Assembly (NCBI GenBank): GCA_013177805.1
Contig: JABLXU010000022.1
Location: 1 to 64,000, forward strand
Length of the DNA stretch: 64,000 bases
Direction: 5' to 3'
From: Candidatus Omnitrophota bacterium
Lineage (GTDB): Bacteria; Hinthialibacterota; Hinthialibacteria; Hinthialibacterales; Hinthialibacteraceae
The position numbers and the translations under genes are program-made. Shown one piece after another: positions 61,496 through 64,000 of this stretch. Within the stretch, counting starts at the first letter, position 1. Every line of letters starts with the position of its first letter. The notes beneath the pieces are model-generated. The model searched no databases. It saw nothing but the letters and a program-made list of their open reading frames with translations, and had not been told where the DNA came from.

Positions 61496-63088
61496 TCACG
61501 GCAACAACGGTTTCATTTTCTGGTATGCGCGCACCACCGGGGATTTCTCCAGCTGAGCCAGCCGCCACCGTAATTCCTGCACATAATCATCCTTCGGCAC
61601 GGCGGGATTGCTGTCCTGATACGTGGTCCGATACAGGTGGGTGACCGTTTCCTGCAAAAAACCTGGATTTTCCCGCAGATAGGGGTCATACGCCATTTGC
61701 ATGAGGGTGGATTTGGAATACCCCTCGAACTGGGCGAGTGTATGCAACAATTCCCAAAATACGTATTCCGGTTTCGGTTTGGCCCGGTAGGCATGAACCC
61801 CCTCCGGCCGTTCCATCTGATCCATCACTCCTTGCTCGCGGGCAATCTCTTGAATCCGGTAATTGTCATAAAAAGCCATGGGATTGATCTGGATGATTCC
61901 ACAAGGCTTGGGCAGATCGCAGATCAACTCGAGCGTCTCGAGATTGTCCTCTTCCCGCACCAGGGGATTATGCCCGATGAAATCCACCAGCAGTTTCGCG
62001 CCGCAGTCCAGAATATTCCGCGCGGTCCGCAACGTTCGTTCCTTGGTGTGCCGCCGGTTGAGCACTTCGTTCAACACCCGTTGACTCCCCGACTGAATTC
62101 CCATGATCAAATAATTCAATCCGGCCTCCCGCAACAGGGCGAGGTTCTCCGGCTCTCCCACGTTGGGATGCGTGTATCCGAAGAACGGCAGCCGGATCTC
62201 TGTGGCGTACCGGGGCGCCAGTTCTCTCAGCCACGCTTTGTTCAACGGCAGCACATCGTCATAAAACTCGATCCGCTGGATCGGCCAGGGCCAGGTCCGC
62301 AGGCGGTATTTCAATTCCTCCACCACGTTCTCCGGCGACCGCTGCCGCAAAAATTTGTCCGGGGCGTAGATCTGGCGGTGATGCCCGCTGCAACAATAGG
62401 TGCAGCTGAACGGGCATCCCCGCGTCCCCATGATCATGAAATTCGTGTATAAGTGACTGCGCGGCGGGTACGGCAGGGGAGAGATCCCGTCATCCAGAAT
62501 AAGGGTCTTGCCCTCCAACTCGTAATCCGGGAACGGATAGTTGTCCAGGTTCTGCTCCAACTTCATGAGGGGATTGCGGATCACCTGCCCGTCCCGATTG
62601 ACCCATAAACTGGGAATCCGGGTGGTGTCTTTCCCCTGGTCCAACGCCCGCACCAGCTCCCGCAGGGGATATTCTCCTTCGCCCACGCACAGCATATCGG
62701 TGTATTGGATGTTTTCATTGGGATTGATGGTCGAATCCACCCCGCCCCAGATCACCGGAACCTGGAACACTTCTTTGATCTTCTGCGTTAAAAACCGGGC
62801 CAGGCCAAAACTGATGGACGAAAACGACAATCCGATCAAATGCGGGTCTTGCCTTCGCAGGCAATCCAGCAACAACTCCAATTCCCGCGGCGTGCTATAC
62901 GTGGCAAACGAATAATACCCGCCTTCTTCCCGCCGTTCCCGAGGAGGCACTTTGGCGGGACTGATGCACTCCACGCCCTTGAATAAAATAATGTGCACAT
63001 CATGCCCCTCCTGTTTCAACACGGAAGACATGTACCGCACACCTAAGCAATATTCGTCATACAAGGCAATCAGGGTTACACGTCGCAT
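61496..63088 (-). CDS. B12-binding-domain radical SAM protein
   Basis: 530 residues. The N-terminal cobalamin-binding-like Rossmann region (about 1-150) has GLSFSSISFGLARFLTQKI and VIWGGVDSTINP; the radical SAM core follows with CPFSCTYC (CX3CX2C) at about residue 225, then YDDVLPLN and LIMGIQSGSQRVLNEVLNRR. No classical DxHxxG cobalamin-ligand motif is seen, so cobalamin could be bound base-off or lost. The wider family includes methyltransferases, ring-forming enzymes and uncharacterised proteins; no specific substrate can be assigned. No strong ribosome site. Confidence 0.83.
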   Translation of the reverse strand: MRRVTLIALYDEYCLGVRYMSSVLKQEGHDVHIILFKGVECISPAKVPPRERREEGGYYSFATYSTPRELELLLDCLRRQDPHLIGLSFSSISFGLARFLTQKIKEVFQVPVIWGGVDSTINPNENIQYTDMLCVGEGEYPLRELVRALDQGKDTTRIPSLWVNRDGQVIRNPLMKLEQNLDNYPFPDYELEGKTLILDDGISPLPYPPRSHLYTNFMIMGTRGCPFSCTYCCSGHHRQIYAPDKFLRQRSPENVVEELKYRLRTWPWPIQRIEFYDDVLPLNKAWLRELAPRYATEIRLPFFGYTHPNVGEPENLALLREAGLNYLIMGIQSGSQRVLNEVLNRRHTKERTLRTARNILDCGAKLLVDFIGHNPLVREEDNLETLELICDLPKPCGIIQINPMAFYDNYRIQEIAREQGVMDQMERPEGVHAYRAKPKPEYVFWELLHTLAQFEGYSKSTLMQMAYDPYLRENPGFLQETVTHLYRTTYQDSNPAVPKDDYVQELRWRLAQLEKSPVVRAYQKMKPLLP

Positions 63089-63238
63089 AACTGCTTGAAC
63101 AGCCTCCAGGATGCCGTCTATATCAAAATGGACTCTTCCGGCATGCGAGTACTATAGCCGCCGCCCAGGGACGCGCCCCCGGGCCTTTTGCCGCGTGTGG
63201 AGGAAGATCCCGGATGAATCCCATTTTCATTCTTCGGC

Positions 63239-63979
63239 CTACTTGATCGTCGAGCGGTACGCGGGATGGGTGAAATAATGCGGCTTGGGCGGTTTGGGGA
63301 TATTCTGCTCCAGGATGCGGGGCTGCAGATAGTTGGCCAGATAAAACCCCGGATTCTTCGTCTCTGGATACAGGCTGCTCAATCCCCGGATCCGCTCCAG
63401 CGGGAGGTAGTGGTCGAACACCAGAAAAGCGAGCAATTGCATTAATGCCTTCTCCTGCTCTTTCGTGGGGACCAGAAGATCATAATCCCCCAAAAACACC
63501 ACGGTGATGTACCCGGTGAGATCCAAAGGCGCTTGGGTCTTCCGCGCCAGCCGCGCCATCGCCAACTCGTGCGGAGTGATCCCGCTGGACCGCAATGTGA
63601 AAGGATCGCCCGTGTACAACTCCGCGGGGATGCGGACATCCCGCCCCGCCAGAATCTTCCCGTCCCGGTCGATGAAATAATGGAACGGAACATCGCCGAA
63701 CTTCAGACGGGATTGATACCGTTCCAGCAAGTACGTGAGATAGGTTAACGAGGTCTCCACGTCATAATCCGCCCCGGTATCCATCACCACAATGCCTTCC
63801 ACCCGTTGCGACGAGAACGTGCCGGAAGGCATTTCTCCAATCACGGACCGGGGGATCATCTTGGGCATGATCGGACGGCCATCGACCGTTTCCACGAGGC
63901 CATGCTTTTGGGTGATTTGAGTGACGCACGCGCCCAGTCCCAACGCCAACGCCAGGATCACCCCCCAACGGCTCCACAC
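63239..63979 (-). CDS. Amidase_2/PGRP-fold lipoprotein lacking zinc ligands (start may lie beyond window)
   Basis: 246 residues from a GTG at 63979, but the frame is open to the window edge, so the start is uncertain. A hydrophobic N-terminus ends in LGAC, a lipobox. The body follows the amidase_2/PGRP fold: VPFHYFIDRDGKILAGRD matches the YHFxIDRDGxIxxGR motif. The first zinc His position reads VVMDTGADYD (Asp instead of His) and the GHRD and CPG positions read GLSSL and TKNPG, so the zinc site is absent. It probably binds, rather than cuts, peptidoglycan or a related ligand. Minus strand; next upstream gene not visible. Confidence 0.6.
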   Translation of the reverse strand: MWSRWGVILALALGLGACVTQITQKHGLVETVDGRPIMPKMIPRSVIGEMPSGTFSSQRVEGIVVMDTGADYDVETSLTYLTYLLERYQSRLKFGDVPFHYFIDRDGKILAGRDVRIPAELYTGDPFTLRSSGITPHELAMARLARKTQAPLDLTGYITVVFLGDYDLLVPTKEQEKALMQLLAFLVFDHYLPLERIRGLSSLYPETKNPGFYLANYLQPRILEQNIPKPPKPHYFTHPAYRSTIK

Positions 63980-64000
63980 CGGTTTTGTTTGTGCGTTTCT

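Noticed and set aside
1-64000. Search for tRNA, rRNA, CRISPR array, insertion sequence or prophage
   Set aside because: By eye I found no cloverleaf, rRNA segment, regularly spaced repeat array, transposase or phage gene. A covariance-model scan would be needed to exclude small RNAs.

Overview
The window carries about 55 protein-coding genes on both strands. I found no rRNA or tRNA gene, CRISPR array, transposase or prophage. It reads as a chromosomal segment of a Gram-negative, respiring heterotroph: there is a CMP-KDO synthetase (LPS), nuoABCD, a citrate synthase, many exported proteins with Sec or Tat signals, and a regulatory PTS with HPr kinase. The DUF1549/DUF1553 cytochrome plus DUF1501 pair, a Tat-exported sulfatase, a CRTAC1-type FG-GAP/ASPIC-UnbV protein, DUF6807, DUF2723 and YfhO-like membrane proteins are most familiar from Planctomycetes, Verrucomicrobia, Lentisphaerae, Acidobacteria and related candidate phyla. 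The exact phylum is inference and cannot be fixed from this sequence alone.

Layout. 0-3.6 kb: the end of a DUSP23-like phosphatase gene, then a coupled DUF6807 / DUF2723-NPCBM pair. 3.7-5.2 kb: three tandem Hsp20 chaperone genes on the minus strand. 5.5-9.5 kb: the cytochrome DUF1549/DUF1553 gene and its DUF1501 partner. 9.5-30 kb: mostly exported or membrane proteins (CotH, hemolysin III, sulfatase-HEAT, DUF6454-like, TPR plus CRTAC1, CBM9-like, a split spermidine-synthase-like pair, flavodoxin, AGE-family epimerase, amino-acid racemase, Tat aldo/keto reductase, YdcF/ElyC, YjbQ, a large polytopic protein). 30-40.6 kb: citrate synthase, a large secreted three-repeat protein, kdsB-TM protein-argG, an exported O-methyltransferase and a secreted GH42-like protein. 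40.6-45 kb: minus-strand operon hpf-ptsN-hprK-ptsH-ptsI-DUF167. 45-50 kb: a YfhO-like protein, then a two-gene signalling module (degenerate histidine kinase with receiver plus helical partner). 50.7-54.8 kb: sialidase-like protein, TusA, MoeB/ThiF, a tiny four-cysteine protein, and coaC and coaB as separate genes. 55-58.3 kb: nuoABCD. 58.5-64 kb: guaA, a DUF438/hemerythrin/PAS protein, a B12-type radical SAM protein and a degenerate amidase_2-like lipoprotein cut by the window edge.

Themes. The exported carbohydrate- and sulfate-related proteins suggest degradation of complex or sulfated glycans. The HprK/HPr/EI/EIIA-Ntr set next to hpf, with no sugar permease in view, looks like a regulatory PTS. 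A family of short palindromic repeats (consensus around CCCTCTCCC / GGGAGAGGG with a flanking GGGTGAGG) occupies many intergenic gaps, chiefly from 47.9 to 58.4 kb, and sits inside the nuo operon and between tusA and moeB. The points most worth a second look are the pseudokinase-receiver module, two methyltransferase-fold proteins that carry export signals, the split and reordered spermidine-synthase and coaBC genes, a probable CTG start of kdsB, and the zinc-ligand-free amidase-like lipoprotein.
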